5,622 nucleotides of DNA, from the NCBI GenBank assembly GCA_041488395.1, contig JBGPPE010000164.1, positions 1-5,622 on the forward strand, written 5' to 3'. The notes under the pieces are model-generated. The model had not been told where the DNA came from, ran no database searches, and saw only the letters and a list, made by a program, of their open reading frames with translations. This stretch comes from 39-52-133 sp041488395 (GTDB lineage Bacteria; Pseudomonadota; Gammaproteobacteria; Burkholderiales; Gallionellaceae). Shown piece after piece: positions 1 to 5,622 of the stretch (the stretch's first letter is position 1; the number at the start of each line of letters is the position of its first letter). The translations under genes and the position numbers were made by a program.

Positions 1-1
1 G

Positions 2-634
2 GCAGAAATACCCGCAACCCACACTCCAGCTGACCAAACCGCCCCGGCAGATGACGCAACGGCCGCGGCCATTGCGCTGCCTGCTGCAGAGATGGACGAA
101 CAGGACTTCAGCTATCTGGAAGACGTGTACGAAGCACCCCAGCCGCGCCCCCAGGGGCGCCGCTGGCCATGGGTAACGGGTGCCGTGCTTCTGCTCCTGC
201 TGTTGGTGGCACAGGCCGGCTATTTCTACCGCATCGAAATTGCCGCCCGCCTCCCCGGTCTCAAACCTGCCATGGTGCGCGCTTGCAGCGTGTTCAATTG
301 CAACATTCCGCTGCCGCAACAAGCCGAGCTGTTAAACCTGGAATCCTCCGCCATGGAAGCAGACCCGACCCAGGCCAACATCACCACCCTGAGCGCGCTG
401 CTGCGTAACAGCGCCCCCTACGCCCTGGCCTACCCCAACATCGAGCTCACGCTTACCAACTTTGACGACAAACCGATCGCGCGCCGCACCTTCCGCCCGG
501 AAGAATACCTGAGCACAAGCGACAACGAGAAAGCCGGCTTGCCCGCCAATCGCGAAACCAGCGTCAAGCTGCACCTCAACACCACCGATCTCAAGCCCGC
601 CGGCTACCGCCTTTATTTGCTGTATCCGCAGTAG
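2..634 (+). CDS. DUF3426 family membrane protein, 5'-truncated by window
   Basis: The frame is open from the first bases of the window to the TAG at 632-634, so this is the C-terminal 210 residues of a longer protein. The ATG at 92 is internal and has no good ribosome site. Visible order: an Ala/Pro/Asp-rich, probably disordered stretch (window codons 1-53), a Trp-Pro-Trp followed by one hydrophobic Leu/Val-rich membrane helix (about codons 56-75), then a soluble domain. That domain begins with a conserved-looking Cys-x4-Cys pair (codons 95 and 100, ACSVFNC) and ends in a beta-rich region finishing GYRLYLLYPQ. This matches the DUF3426 domain. In that family the missing N-terminus usually carries a small zinc-ribbon (MJ0042 type), which cannot be checked here. 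The C-terminal domain is predicted to lie outside the cytoplasmic membrane. Molecular function is unknown. In betaproteobacteria such genes often sit near prmA (family knowledge, not seen here). Confidence 0.8.
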   Translation, partial: AEIPATHTPADQTAPADDATAAAIALPAAEMDEQDFSYLEDVYEAPQPRPQGRRWPWVTGAVLLLLLLVAQAGYFYRIEIAARLPGLKPAMVRACSVFNCNIPLPQQAELLNLESSAMEADPTQANITTLSALLRNSAPYALAYPNIELTLTNFDDKPIARRTFRPEEYLSTSDNEKAGLPANRETSVKLHLNTTDLKPAGYRLYLLYPQ

Positions 635-756
635 GCTGTTCATATTAGCGGCAAAACCTGAATTTCAGCCCCCTGCACGGGCGGGGAAATCCGGGTTAAA
701 GTGGCGCAAGAAATATGGCAGGCGACATCCTCCAGCTGTCGTCATTCAATTCGTTC

Positions 757-763
757 AGAGGAG
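757..763 (+). promoter_or_regulatory. Ribosome binding site setting the NYN gene start at 772
   Basis: AGAGGAG ends 8 nt before the ATG at 772. An in-frame ATG exists upstream at 715, but it has no comparable purine-rich site at the right distance, and the 19 extra residues it would add do not look like part of the NYN fold. The start at 772 is therefore preferred. Confidence 0.8.
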
Positions 764-771
764 ATGCGCAC

Positions 772-1596
772 ATGGCCAATCAACCCGAGATTACCAACAT
801 GGCGTTGTTCTGCGATTTCGAGAACGTTGCACTGGGCGTGCGTGATGCAAAGTACGCCCAGTTCGACATCAAGAAAGTGCTGGAACGCCTGCTGCTCAAG
901 GGCAGCATCGTGGTCAAGAAAGCCTATTGCGACTGGGACCGCTACAAGGAATTCAAGGCCACCATGCACGAAGCGGCGTTCGAACTGATCGAGATCCCGC
1001 ATGTGCGCCAGTCGGGCAAGAACTCGGCCGACATCCGCATGGTCGTCGATGCGCTCGACCTCTGCTACACCAAAGCCCACGTCGACACCTTCGTCATCAT
1101 CAGCGGCGACTCCGATTTTTCGCCGCTGGTTTCCAAGCTGCGCGAGAACAATAAGTATGTGATCGGCATCGGCGTGAAGGACTCCACCTCCGACCTGCTC
1201 AGTGCCAATTGCGACGAGTTCATCTTCTACGACGACCTGGTGCGCGTGCAGGAAGCGAAAAAGAAACAGGCGGCCAGGAAAGCGCCCGCCAAGCCCGCTG
1301 CCGAGCTATCCAGGCGCAGCGAAGCAAAGAGCGAGGAAGACAAGCGCCAGGAAGCGCTGGACTTCCTGGTGGAAACCGTCGAGGCCATCATCTCGGAACG
1401 CGGCTCGGACGAAAAAATCTGGGGCTCGATGGTCAAATCGACCATGCAGCGACGCAAGCCCGGCTTTACCGAATCCTACTACGGCTACCGTTCCTTCAAG
1501 GAGCTGGTGGAAGATGCGCAGCGCCACAAACTGCTGGTACTGCTGCGCGACGAGAAATCGGGGCAATACACTGTCAGCCTGCCGGCAGCGGATTAG
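772..1596 (+). CDS. NYN domain protein with C-terminal OST-HTH/LOTUS-type domain
   Basis: The product is 274 residues. Residues 10-158 form a NYN (PIN-like, LabA/DUF88) domain. The acidic motifs are in the expected order: D15 in CDFEN, D87 in SADIRMVVDAL (with D93), and D113/D115 in IISGDSDFSPLV. NYN proteins with these acidic residues are predicted metal-dependent ribonucleases. A Lys/Ala/Glu-rich charged linker spans about 160-192. Residues 193-270 look like an OST-HTH/LOTUS domain: a helix (EALDFLVETVEAII), the segment KIWGSMVKSTMQRRKPGF, a Tyr-rich YYGYRSFKELVEDA segment, and a closing strand GQYTVSL. In other proteins LOTUS domains bind RNA, including G-rich or structured RNA. The protein has no signal peptide or membrane segment, so it is probably cytoplasmic. 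The gap of 137 nt upstream and the separate promoter downstream suggest its own transcription unit. Its substrate is unknown, and a link to glycine metabolism is not implied. Confidence 0.88.
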   Translation: MANQPEITNMALFCDFENVALGVRDAKYAQFDIKKVLERLLLKGSIVVKKAYCDWDRYKEFKATMHEAAFELIEIPHVRQSGKNSADIRMVVDALDLCYTKAHVDTFVIISGDSDFSPLVSKLRENNKYVIGIGVKDSTSDLLSANCDEFIFYDDLVRVQEAKKKQAARKAPAKPAAELSRRSEAKSEEDKRQEALDFLVETVEAIISERGSDEKIWGSMVKSTMQRRKPGFTESYYGYRSFKELVEDAQRHKLLVLLRDEKSGQYTVSLPAAD

Positions 1597-1635
1597 CCGG
1601 ATGGGCAGTCCCAGTCTGCCGTCGTTGCCGCCGCC

Positions 1636-1665
1636 TTGCCGCACTCCCCCCACTTCCGGTATAGT
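1636..1665 (+). promoter_or_regulatory. Putative sigma70 promoter of the gcv operon
   Basis: A -35-like TTGCCG (1636-1641) and a -10-like TATAGT (1660-1665) are separated by 18 nt. Transcription would start near 1671-1673, just ahead of the first riboswitch helix at 1685. This position fits a leader that begins with the aptamers. It is a pattern match only, but its placement supports it. Confidence 0.6.
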
Positions 1666-1684
1666 GCTGTCTGCCGTTTAGACC

Positions 1685-1762
1685 GATGGGAGAGCGTGCC
1701 GTAAAAGTATCAGGCACCGCCGAAGGCGCAACACCCGTAACCGCTCAGGCTCACGAACCGTC
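1685..1762 (+). ncRNA. Glycine aptamer I
   Basis: P1 is GATGG (1685-1689) with CCGTC (1758-1762), including one G-U pair. P2 is GAGCG (1692-1696) with CGCTC (1742-1746). P3a is TGCC (1697-1700) with GGCA (1713-1716). The core CCGCCGAAGGCGCAA follows P3a at 1717-1731. There is no long P3b hairpin. The 3' segment after CTCAGG departs more from the consensus than that of aptamer II. Confidence 0.85.
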
Positions 1763-1774
1763 AGGATCAGGCAA

Positions 1775-1853
1775 ATCTGGAGAGTGTTGGATCAACCAAC
1801 CACCGAAGGGGCACGCAGCACAAGCTGCAATCTCTCAGGTACCAAGGACAGAT
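1775..1853 (+). ncRNA. Glycine aptamer II
   Basis: P1 is ATCTG (1775-1779) with CAGAT (1849-1853). P2 is GAGAG (1780-1784) with CTCTC (1832-1836). P3a is GTTGG (1786-1790) with CCAAC (1796-1800). The core ACCGAAGGGGCA is at 1802-1813. P3b is GCAGC (1815-1819) with GCTGC (1824-1828). The 3' segment CTCTCAGG...AAGGACAGA is the textbook glycine-riboswitch signature. Confidence 0.92.
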
Positions 1854-1855
1854 GG

Positions 1856-1887
1856 GGCGCAGCAGAATTTTCTGCTGCGCCTTTTTT
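1856..1887 (+). terminator. Intrinsic terminator, expression platform of the glycine riboswitch
   Basis: A perfect 11-bp stem, GGCGCAGCAGA (1856-1866) with TCTGCTGCGCC (1871-1881), has a 4-nt loop and is followed by six T residues (1882-1887). It lies 3 nt after P1 of aptamer II and 18 nt before the gcvT start, the position expected of a riboswitch-controlled attenuator. It can only end transcripts begun upstream, such as those from the promoter at 1636-1665. Confidence 0.93.
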
Positions 1888-1905
1888 ATTGGCTGGAATT
1901 ACACA

Positions 1906-2991
1906 ATGACAACACTCAAACAGACTCCGCTCAATGCTGCACACCGCGCCATGGGCGCCAAGATGGTCGATTTCGGCGGCTGGGACATGCCGATACATTA
2001 CGGCTCACAGCTCGACGAACACCACCAGGTACGCAATGACGCCGGCATGTTCGATGTCTGCCACATGCGCGTGGTGGACATGCGCGGCGCCGGCTCGCGC
2101 GACTTCCTGCGCTACCTGCTGGCCAACAATGTGGACAAGCTGCAGAACGCCGGCAAGGCGCTGTATTCCTGCATGCTGCGCCCCGAGGGCGGCGTCATCG
2201 ATGACCTCATCGTCTACTTCATGACGGAAGACTGGTTCCGCATCGTGGTTAACGCCGGCACCGCCGACAAGGACATCGCCTGGATGAAGGAGCAGGCCGC
2301 CGCGCGCGCACCGCAATTGCAGATCACCTCGCGCGACGATCTGGCGATGGTCGCCGTGCAGGGCCCGAATGCAGCCGCCAAACTGTGGGCCGCGATGCCC
2401 GGCTCGCAGGAACTGGCCGAATCGCTCAAGCCGTTCAATGCCGTCGAGATGGGCACCATGTTTATCGCGCGCACCGGCTACACCGGCGAAGACGGTTTCG
2501 AAATCATGCTGCCGGCCAAGGCCGCTTCTTTCTTCTGGCAGGCGCTGAGTGATGCCGGCGTCAAGCCTATCGGTCTGGGCGCGCGCGACACGCTGCGCCT
2601 GGAAGCCGGCATGAACCTGTACGGCCACGACATGGACGAAACCATCAGCCCGCTCGAAGCCGGTCTGGCATGGACGGTAGACCTGAAGAGCGAGCGCGAT
2701 TTCATCGGCAAGGCCGCGCTGCTGGCCAAGCCGGCAACACGCAAGCTGGTGGGCCTGGTGCTGCAGGATCGCGGCGTGCTGCGCGACCACCAGGTGGTGC
2801 ACACGGCACATGGCGCAGGCGAAATCACCAGCGGCAGTTTCTCGCCCACCCTCAACAAATCCATCGCGCTGGCGCGCCTGCCCGCCGCGGTGCAAATCGG
2901 CGACAGCGTGCAGGTCGCCATCCGCGATAAAATGCTGACCGCAACCGTGGTGAAATATCCCTTCGCGCGCAACGGCAAAGGCCTAATTTAA
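1906..2991 (+). CDS. gcvT: Aminomethyltransferase, glycine cleavage system T-protein
   Basis: The product is 361 residues, the usual GcvT length. It takes the aminomethyl group from the lipoyl arm of GcvH, transfers the methylene unit to tetrahydrofolate and releases ammonia, in the cytoplasm. Family motifs in order: TPLNAAH (7-13), MVDFGGWDMPIHYGSQLDEH (20-39), DAGMFDV (45-51), LRPEGGVIDDLIVY (91-104, with the acidic pair D99/D100 expected at the folate site), VQGPNA, TGYTGEDGFEI, and GLGARDTLRLEAGMNLYG. The C-terminal GcvT barrel ends with GSFSPTLNKSIALAR and RNGKGLI. The start at 1906 gives the family N-terminus. An in-frame ATG at 1852 lies inside the riboswitch/terminator and would add 18 unrelated residues. 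The ribosome site is weak (GGA at 1895-1897). First gene of the riboswitch-controlled operon, 21 nt before gcvH. Where family members usually have MFDVSHM, this protein has Cys at 52. Confidence 0.97.
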   Translation: MTTLKQTPLNAAHRAMGAKMVDFGGWDMPIHYGSQLDEHHQVRNDAGMFDVCHMRVVDMRGAGSRDFLRYLLANNVDKLQNAGKALYSCMLRPEGGVIDDLIVYFMTEDWFRIVVNAGTADKDIAWMKEQAAARAPQLQITSRDDLAMVAVQGPNAAAKLWAAMPGSQELAESLKPFNAVEMGTMFIARTGYTGEDGFEIMLPAKAASFFWQALSDAGVKPIGLGARDTLRLEAGMNLYGHDMDETISPLEAGLAWTVDLKSERDFIGKAALLAKPATRKLVGLVLQDRGVLRDHQVVHTAHGAGEITSGSFSPTLNKSIALARLPAAVQIGDSVQVAIRDKMLTATVVKYPFARNGKGLI

Positions 2992-3000
2992 CTTTCTATC

Positions 3001-3005
3001 AAGGA
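3001..3005 (+). promoter_or_regulatory. Ribosome binding site of gcvH
   Basis: AAGGA lies 7 nt before the ATG at 3013, in the 21-nt gap after the gcvT stop codon. It supports this start and contrasts with gcvP, which has no such site. Confidence 0.75.
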
Positions 3006-3012
3006 CACGACC

Positions 3013-3402
3013 ATGAGCAACCCAAGCAACCTCAAATACACCGCCTCCCACGAGTGGATCAAGACTGAAGCCGACGGCACCATCACCGTGGGCATTACCC
3101 AGCACGCGCAGGAGCTGCTGGGCGACATGGTGTTCGTGGAAGCGCCGGCCGCAGGCCGCAAGCTGAAGGCCAAGGAAGAATGCGCCGTGGTGGAATCGGT
3201 CAAGGCTGCTGCCGACGTGTATGCGCCCGTGTCCGGCACAGTGACTGCCGCCAACAGCGAGCTGGATTCCGCTCCGGAAGCGATCAACAGCGACCCCTAT
3301 GGCGCATGGATCTTCAAGATGAAGCCGGACAATGCGGCCGATGTCGCAGCGTTGCTGGACGCAGCCGCATACCAGGCTGTTGTAGATAGCGAAGCGCATT
3401 AG
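3013..3402 (+). CDS. gcvH: Glycine cleavage system H-protein (lipoyl carrier)
   Basis: The product is 129 residues, full length for GcvH. It shuttles the aminomethyl intermediate between GcvP and GcvT, and the reduced lipoyl group back to the L-protein. Visible motifs: SHEWI (12-16), GITQHAQELLGDMVFVEAP (27-45), and the lipoylation segment CAVVESVKAAADVYAPVSG, in which K64 is the predicted lipoyl-lysine. The C-terminal part carries PYGAWIFKMKP. Lipoylation must be supplied by LipA/LipB- or LplA-type enzymes encoded elsewhere. It is the second gene of the operon, and is followed not by gcvP directly but by a REPIN-like repeat. Confidence 0.97.
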   Translation: MSNPSNLKYTASHEWIKTEADGTITVGITQHAQELLGDMVFVEAPAAGRKLKAKEECAVVESVKAAADVYAPVSGTVTAANSELDSAPEAINSDPYGAWIFKMKPDNAADVAALLDAAAYQAVVDSEAH

Positions 3403-3407
3403 TACAT

Positions 3408-3497
3408 GTAGGTTGGGTTAGCGGCTTCATCGCGTAACCCAACGCCCTTATTCCACGTTGACAAATTGTTGGGTTACGCTGCGCTAACCCAACCTAC
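3408..3497. repeat. REPIN-like element: two inverted REP sequences between gcvH and gcvP
   Basis: Two REP-type units face each other. The left unit (3408-3443) starts with GTAG and folds GTTGGGTTA (3412-3420) onto TAACCCAAC (3435-3443). The right unit (3468-3497) is the mirror form, GTTGGGTTA (3468-3476) onto TAACCCAAC (3485-3493), and ends in CTAC. A 24-nt spacer (3444-3467) separates them. The whole element can also fold as one nested structure: a 17-bp perfect outer arm (3407-3423 with 3482-3498) and a 12-bp inner arm (3432-3443 with 3468-3479). GTAG heads followed by imperfect palindromes are typical of REPs mobilised by RAYT transposases (TnpA-REP). No RAYT gene is in the window. There is no T-tract, so it is not a standard terminator, though the RNA hairpins could slow transcription or protect the upstream gcvT-gcvH message. 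Confidence 0.85.
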
Positions 3498-3513
3498 AAA
3501 TTTCCCCAAGCCT

Positions 3514-5622
3514 ATGAACTCCGACCAATTTGTGAATCGCCATAACGGCCCCAACGCGCAAGACGTGCAGGCCATGTTGAAGAAGATCAATGCGCCCTCG
3601 CTCGACGCGCTGATCGACCAGACCGTCCCCGCCGCCATCCGCCTGAAAAAACCGTTGAACCTGCCGGACGGCATGAGCGAGCACGCGTTTCTGCAACACC
3701 TGCGCGGCATCGCGGCGAAGAACAAGTTGTACAAGAGTTACCTCGGTCTGGGTTATTACGACACCGTGGTGCCGCCGGTGATCCAGCGCAACGTGCTGGA
3801 GAATCCGGGCTGGTACACCGCCTACACACCTTACCAGGCAGAGATCGCGCAGGGCCGTCTGGAGGCGCTGCTGAACTTCCAGACCATGATCATCGACCTG
3901 ACCGGCATGGAGATCGCCAACGCATCACTGCTGGACGAAGCAACGGCAGCAGCGGAAGCGATGCACATGCTGCACGGCCTGCGCTCGCGCGATGACGTCG
4001 CTGCCGGCAAGAACAGCTTCTTCGTGTCGAACGAATGTTTCCCGCAGACCATCGAGCTGCTGAAGACGCGCGCCAAACCGCTCGGCATCGAGCTGGTGAT
4101 CGGCGACTTCAAGACGCTCACGCTCAATGACCAGCTGTATGGTGCGCTGCTGCAATACCCGACTGCCGACGGCACCGTGCATGACTACGCCGATTTCGTG
4201 AAGCGCGCCAAGGAGCACGGCATGACCATCGCGGTCGCTGCCGATATCCTCAGCCTGGTACTGCTGACACCGCCGGGCGAATGGGGCGCGGACGTGGTGC
4301 TGGGTTCAACCCAGCGTTTCGGCGTGCCGATGGGCTACGGCGGCCCGCACGCTGCCTACTTCGCCTGCCGCGATGCACACAAGCGCTCGATGCCAGGCCG
4401 CATCATCGGCGTGTCTGTCGATGCTGACGGCAATCCCGCCTTGCGCATGGCGCTGCAAACGCGCGAACAGCATATCCGCCGCGAGAAGGCGACCTCCAAC
4501 ATCTGTACCGCACAGGCGCTGCTGGCGATCATGGCCAGCATGTACGCGGTGTACCACGGCGCGGAAGGTCTGCGCGGTATCGCCGCACAGGTGCACCGTT
4601 CCACCGCCTTGCTGGCGAGCGAACTGAAGAAGCTGGGCTACAAAGTGGCCGAAGGCGTGTTCTTCGACACCATCAAGCTGATGCACACCGACAACGTGAA
4701 GGTGCATGCGCTGGCCGAAGCGGCGCAGATCAATTTCCGCTATGCCGCCGACGGGGTGGGCATCTCGCTCGACCAGACCACCTCGGTTGAAGACCTCAAC
4801 GCCATCCTCGCCGTGTTCGCACAGAAGGCCGGCAAGGCGGCGCCGGTACTGACCGCGGCACAGGTAGCAGCACAGGCGTTGTTCGTGAAGCCGCGCCAGT
4901 CGGCCATCCTGAGCCATCCGGTATTCAGCAGCTATCACTCCGAAACCGAGATGATGCGCTACATCAAGCGTCTGGAGAACAAGGACCTGTCGCTCACGCA
5001 TTCGATGATCTCGCTGGGTTCCTGCACCATGAAGCTGAATGCGGCCTCCGAGATGCTGGCGCTGACCTGGCCAGCGTTCGCCAACCTGCATCCTTTCGTA
5101 CCACTGGAACAGGCCGAGGGTTACCAGGAACTGATCGCAGGACTGGATGCGGCATTGTCCGAGATCACCGGCTTCGCGCAGATGAGTTTCCAGCCCAACA
5201 GCGGCGCCTCCGGTGAATATGCCGGCCTGCTGGTCATTCAGGCTTACCACCGTTCGCGCGGCGAAGCGCAGCGCAATGTGGTGCTGATCCCTTCTTCCGC
5301 GCACGGCACCAACCCGGCCAGCGCGGCGATGTGCGGTATGCATATCGTGGTGGTGAAATGCGACAGCAAGGGCAACATCGACGTGGAGGACCTGCGCGCC
5401 AAGGCAGAAGAGCACAAGGCCGACCTGTCCTGCCTGATGGTGACCTACCCCAGCACGCACGGCGTGTATGAGGAATCCATCAAGGACATCACCTCTATCA
5501 TCCACGCCAACGGCGGCCAGGTGTACATGGACGGCGCCAACATGAACGCACAGGTCGGCCTCACCAGCCCCGGCAATATCGGCGCGGACGTGTGCCACCT
5601 CAACCTGCACAAGACCTTCGCC
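3514..5622 (+). CDS. gcvP: Glycine dehydrogenase (decarboxylating), P-protein, 3'-truncated by window
   Basis: The frame is open from the ATG at 3514 to the window end (703 codons). Single-chain GcvP is usually about 950 residues, so roughly 250 are missing. It is a PLP enzyme that decarboxylates glycine and loads the aminomethyl group on GcvH. N-terminal half: RHNGPN (9-14), YTPYQAEI (104-111), AADILSLVLLTPPGEWGADV, and GSTQRFGVPMGYGGPHAA (starting at 264), which is the lysine-less pseudo-active site. C-terminal half: SLGSCTMKLN (500-509), SFQPNSGASGEY (558-569), SAHGTNPASAAM, MDGANMNAQVG, and HLNLHKTF near the cut, in which K700 is the predicted PLP lysine. Both halves are in one chain, so this is not the split GcvPA/GcvPB form. 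No Shine-Dalgarno is evident before 3514 (local sequence CCCCAAGCCT), and the REPIN ends 16 nt upstream. An upstream TTG start is not excluded but would read through the repeat. Confidence 0.96.
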   Translation, partial: MNSDQFVNRHNGPNAQDVQAMLKKINAPSLDALIDQTVPAAIRLKKPLNLPDGMSEHAFLQHLRGIAAKNKLYKSYLGLGYYDTVVPPVIQRNVLENPGWYTAYTPYQAEIAQGRLEALLNFQTMIIDLTGMEIANASLLDEATAAAEAMHMLHGLRSRDDVAAGKNSFFVSNECFPQTIELLKTRAKPLGIELVIGDFKTLTLNDQLYGALLQYPTADGTVHDYADFVKRAKEHGMTIAVAADILSLVLLTPPGEWGADVVLGSTQRFGVPMGYGGPHAAYFACRDAHKRSMPGRIIGVSVDADGNPALRMALQTREQHIRREKATSNICTAQALLAIMASMYAVYHGAEGLRGIAAQVHRSTALLASELKKLGYKVAEGVFFDTIKLMHTDNVKVHALAEAAQINFRYAADGVGISLDQTTSVEDLNAILAVFAQKAGKAAPVLTAAQVAAQALFVKPRQSAILSHPVFSSYHSETEMMRYIKRLENKDLSLTHSMISLGSCTMKLNAASEMLALTWPAFANLHPFVPLEQAEGYQELIAGLDAALSEITGFAQMSFQPNSGASGEYAGLLVIQAYHRSRGEAQRNVVLIPSSAHGTNPASAAMCGMHIVVVKCDSKGNIDVEDLRAKAEEHKADLSCLMVTYPSTHGVYEESIKDITSIIHANGGQVYMDGANMNAQVGLTSPGNIGADVCHLNLHKTFA

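Larger units (their letters stand above)
1685..1853 (+). promoter_or_regulatory. Tandem glycine riboswitch (two aptamers) of gcvT-gcvH-gcvP
   Basis: Two glycine-aptamer modules lie head to tail, separated by a 12-nt linker (1763-1774), directly before an intrinsic terminator and gcvT. Each has the family's nested P1/P2 helices, a P3a hairpin and a CCGAAGG core. Glycine riboswitches are known to sense free glycine and usually to turn on glycine cleavage genes. The gene placement here agrees with that role. The terminator 3 nt downstream points to control by transcription termination rather than by hiding the ribosome site. I could not prove the direction of switching (ON or OFF) from the sequence. 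Confidence 0.95.

Noticed and set aside
92..94. ATG at 92 as start of the DUF3426 protein
   Set aside because: The frame is open to the window start with matching Ala/Pro-rich composition, and family members have a longer N-terminus with a zinc ribbon, so this is an internal Met.
635..756. Possible promoter or terminator between the DUF3426 and NYN genes
   Set aside because: Only a short C-run/G-run pairing near 670-686 is visible, with no T-tract, and no -35/-10 pair is convincing.
1604..1620. Hairpin GGCAG/CTGCC after the NYN gene as a terminator
   Set aside because: The stem is only 5 bp with a 7-nt loop and no T-tract follows. It is too weak to call as an intrinsic terminator.
1202..1681. 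159-codon + strand frame overlapping the end of the NYN gene
   Set aside because: It is Arg/Ser/Trp-rich out-of-frame translation of the NYN gene and runs into the gcv promoter. It has no family resemblance.
1852..1905. In-frame upstream ATG that would lengthen GcvT by 18 residues
   Set aside because: It lies within the riboswitch P1 strand and the terminator, and the added residues do not match GcvT. The family N-terminus begins at 1906.
2005..2895. 296-codon open frame on the - strand inside gcvT
   Set aside because: It is antisense to gcvT, with low-complexity, Ala/Gly/His/Gln-rich composition and no recognisable domain. It is a shadow of the real gene.
3458..3486. Perfect TTGACA (3458-3463) in the REPIN spacer as a promoter for gcvP
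   Set aside because: No good -10 hexamer lies at 16-18 nt. The nearest candidate (GCTAAC, 19-nt spacing) matches poorly and falls inside the repeat arm.
4306..5610. 434-codon open frame on the - strand inside gcvP
   Set aside because: It lies wholly opposite a well-recognised gcvP coding frame. It is His/Val/Gly-rich as expected from the complement of high-G+C codons, and has no recognisable family motif.

Overview
This is an ordinary chromosomal stretch of a Gram-negative bacterium with fairly high G+C content. It is most likely a betaproteobacterium (Nitrosomonadales-like is my guess). The reasons are the DUF3426 membrane protein, the proteobacterial-type single-chain glycine dehydrogenase, a tandem glycine riboswitch ahead of gcvT, and a REP-type palindrome with GTAG heads. 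All supported genes lie on the + strand. The species cannot be fixed from the sequence alone.

Layout: (1) Positions 2-634 hold the 3' part of a DUF3426 membrane protein whose beginning lies upstream of the window. (2) Positions 772-1596 encode a NYN-domain (PIN-like) protein with a C-terminal OST-HTH/LOTUS-type domain, a putative RNA-acting protein. (3) Positions 1597-1905 are a regulatory leader: a sigma70-like promoter (1636-1665), two glycine aptamers in tandem (1685-1762 and 1775-1853) and an intrinsic terminator (1856-1887). (4) gcvT (1906-2991) and gcvH (3013-3402) follow, 21 nt apart. (5) A 111-nt gap holds a REPIN-like element made of two inverted REP sequences (3408-3497). (6) gcvP starts at 3514 and is cut by the window end just after its PLP-binding lysine.

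The gcv genes encode three of the four parts of the glycine cleavage system. GcvP (P-protein) decarboxylates glycine and passes the aminomethyl group to the lipoyl arm of GcvH. GcvT (T-protein) then moves the one-carbon unit to tetrahydrofolate and releases ammonia. The fourth part, dihydrolipoamide dehydrogenase (L-protein), is not in the window and is usually shared with other complexes. The riboswitch and terminator most simply let glycine control transcription of the whole set.

I found no undescribed multi-gene system. The points most worth a second look are the possible alternative pairing between aptamer II and the terminator, the REPIN placed directly ahead of a gcvP start that lacks a clear Shine-Dalgarno sequence, and the NYN-LOTUS protein of unknown target.
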